This document shows, in pieces, positions 6,321 through 6,926 of a DNA stretch of 6,926 nt. The notes beneath the pieces are model-generated. The model was not told the origin of the DNA and ran no database searches. It saw nothing but the letters and a program-made list of their open reading frames with translations. The DNA is taken from NCBI GenBank assembly GCA_023433855.1, contig JAEYTV010000640.1, positions 1-6,926 of the forward strand, read 5' to 3'. The translations under genes and the position numbers were made by a program. This DNA is from Pseudomonadota bacterium (GTDB lineage Bacteria > Pseudomonadota > Alphaproteobacteria > Rhizobiales > Rhizobiaceae). Each line of letters begins with the position of its first letter. The stretch's first letter is position 1.

Positions 6321-6346
6321 TTCCCGATCATTCTTCCCGATTGTTC
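6321..6346. repeat. Two-unit 13-bp tandem repeat before the SnoaL-like gene
   Basis: TTCCCGATCATTC (6321-6333) is followed directly by TTCCCGATTGTTC (6334-6346), 11 of 13 bases identical. It lies in the 64-base gap between the permease stop and the SnoaL-like start. On the coding strand the unit nearest the gene supplies the GGGAA used as SD; the second unit repeats that SD-like sequence 13 bases further upstream. Confidence 0.7.
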
Positions 6347-6378
6347 TCGCCGCGATGTGAAAGCGCGCTGCGGCACCC

Positions 6379-6926
6379 TCAGTCTACTTCCTGGAGCCCT
6401 TCTTCCCGGACCCTCTTGAACTGCGGTGACACCAGCGAAACAAGCAACAGAACCGCGATCAACAACGTCCCCGCGCTTACCGGACTGGTGAAGAAAACGC
6501 TGGCGTCTCCGTGGGAAATCAGCAGCGTGCGCCGGAGGTATTCCTCGGCCATCGGCCCAAGGATCATCGCGAGAATGAGGGGAGCAGGCTCCGCCCCCAA
6601 CTTGCGGAAGAAGTAACCGAGCACCCCGAACAGCGCCATCATATAGACGTCGAACACGCTGTTATTGATGCTGAACACCCCAATGGTCATGAAAACGCAG
6701 ATCATCGGAAACAGGAGGTGATACGGGACGGAGATGAGCTTGGCCCAGACGCCGACCAGAGGCAGGTTCAGAAAGAGCAGCATCAGGTTGCCGATCCACA
6801 TGGACACCACGAGGCCCCAGAAAAGCGCCGGCTGTTGAGACAGGATCTCCGGCCCGGGCTGGATCCCCTGGATGACCAGGGCTCCGATCATCAGGGCCAT
6901 GGTTGCGGTGCCGGGCAGCCCAAGTG
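6379..6926 (-). CDS. tctA: Tripartite tricarboxylate transporter permease, TctA family (C-terminal part)
   Basis: Large inner-membrane subunit of a TTT-type sodium- or proton-coupled carboxylate uptake system, cut by the right window edge. The visible ~181 residues begin in the conserved LGLPGTATMALMIGALVIQG motif, which resembles the second GxPG motif of TctA, and continue with GIQPGPEIL. Several hydrophobic segments follow. They include ALFWGLVVSMWIGNLML, YHLLFPMICVFMTIGVF, VYMMALFGVLGYFFRKLG, EPAPLILAMILGPMAEEYLR, and a last helix near AGTLLIAVLLLVSLVS before a charged C-terminal tail. TctA proteins are about 500 residues, so roughly the last third is present. The ATG at 6900 is internal: the reading frame stays open to the edge and the motif begins upstream of it. 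It is probably preceded by a small tctB outside the window. It pairs functionally with the Bug protein two genes downstream. Confidence 0.95.
   Translation of the reverse strand, partial: LGLPGTATMALMIGALVIQGIQPGPEILSQQPALFWGLVVSMWIGNLMLLFLNLPLVGVWAKLISVPYHLLFPMICVFMTIGVFSINNSVFDVYMMALFGVLGYFFRKLGAEPAPLILAMILGPMAEEYLRRTLLISHGDASVFFTSPVSAGTLLIAVLLLVSLVSPQFKRVREEGLQEVD

Noticed and set aside
1..6926. Search for defence systems, CRISPR, transposons, integrases, tRNA and riboswitches.
   Set aside because: No repeats with spacers, no transposase or recombinase motifs, no tRNA-like cloverleaf and no recognisable riboswitch core were seen on either strand.

Overview
The window reads as a piece of a high-GC proteobacterial chromosome or large replicon. 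An alphaproteobacterium of the rhizobial type is my best guess, with a betaproteobacterium possible. The evidence is GC-rich codon use and the gene families present: TctABC/Bug-type uptake, a two-subunit molybdenum hydroxylase, a beta-class GST and an AraC regulator. This is inference from style and gene content; no rRNA or housekeeping gene is present to settle it. All seven genes lie on the minus strand, so transcription runs from the right edge to the left, and no stretch over 300 bases lacks a gene.

In transcription order the layout is as follows. (1) 6926-6379 is the C-terminal part of a TctA-type membrane permease, cut by the window edge. (2) 6314-5691 is a SnoaL/NTF2-fold protein. (3) 5572-4598 is a periplasmic Bug/TctC-type solute-binding protein with a twin-arginine-like signal peptide. 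(4) 4505-4026 is a [2Fe-2S] subunit and (5) 4029-1918 is a molybdopterin subunit, together a two-component molybdenum hydroxylase of the isoquinoline 1-oxidoreductase/nicotinate dehydrogenase type, joined by an ATGA overlap. (6) 1865-1179 is a beta-class-like glutathione S-transferase. (7) After a 256-base gap, 922-14 is an AraC-family regulator that probably has its own promoter.

Genes 1-6 look like one uptake-and-oxidation operon. A tripartite tricarboxylate-type transporter would bring in an organic acid, the molybdenum hydroxylase would oxidise a carbon of an N-heteroaromatic ring or an aldehyde, and the SnoaL-like and GST-like proteins could act on later intermediates. The AraC protein is the likely local regulator. 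The substrate cannot be read from the sequence. TctB, any FAD subunit, a cytochrome partner and the XdhC/CoxI-type maturation factor are not in the window. The operon promoter also lies outside it, to the right.

Between and within the genes I find several small structures: a 9-bp perfect stem between the binding-protein gene and the hydroxylase genes, a 26-base near-perfect palindrome inside the SnoaL-like gene, a 16-bp palindrome at the end of the molybdopterin-subunit gene, and a 13-bp tandem repeat before the SnoaL-like gene. I see no tRNA, rRNA, CRISPR array, insertion sequence, integrase or attachment site. The system looks like a catabolic cassette of known families in a possibly uncharacterised combination, not a new class of system.
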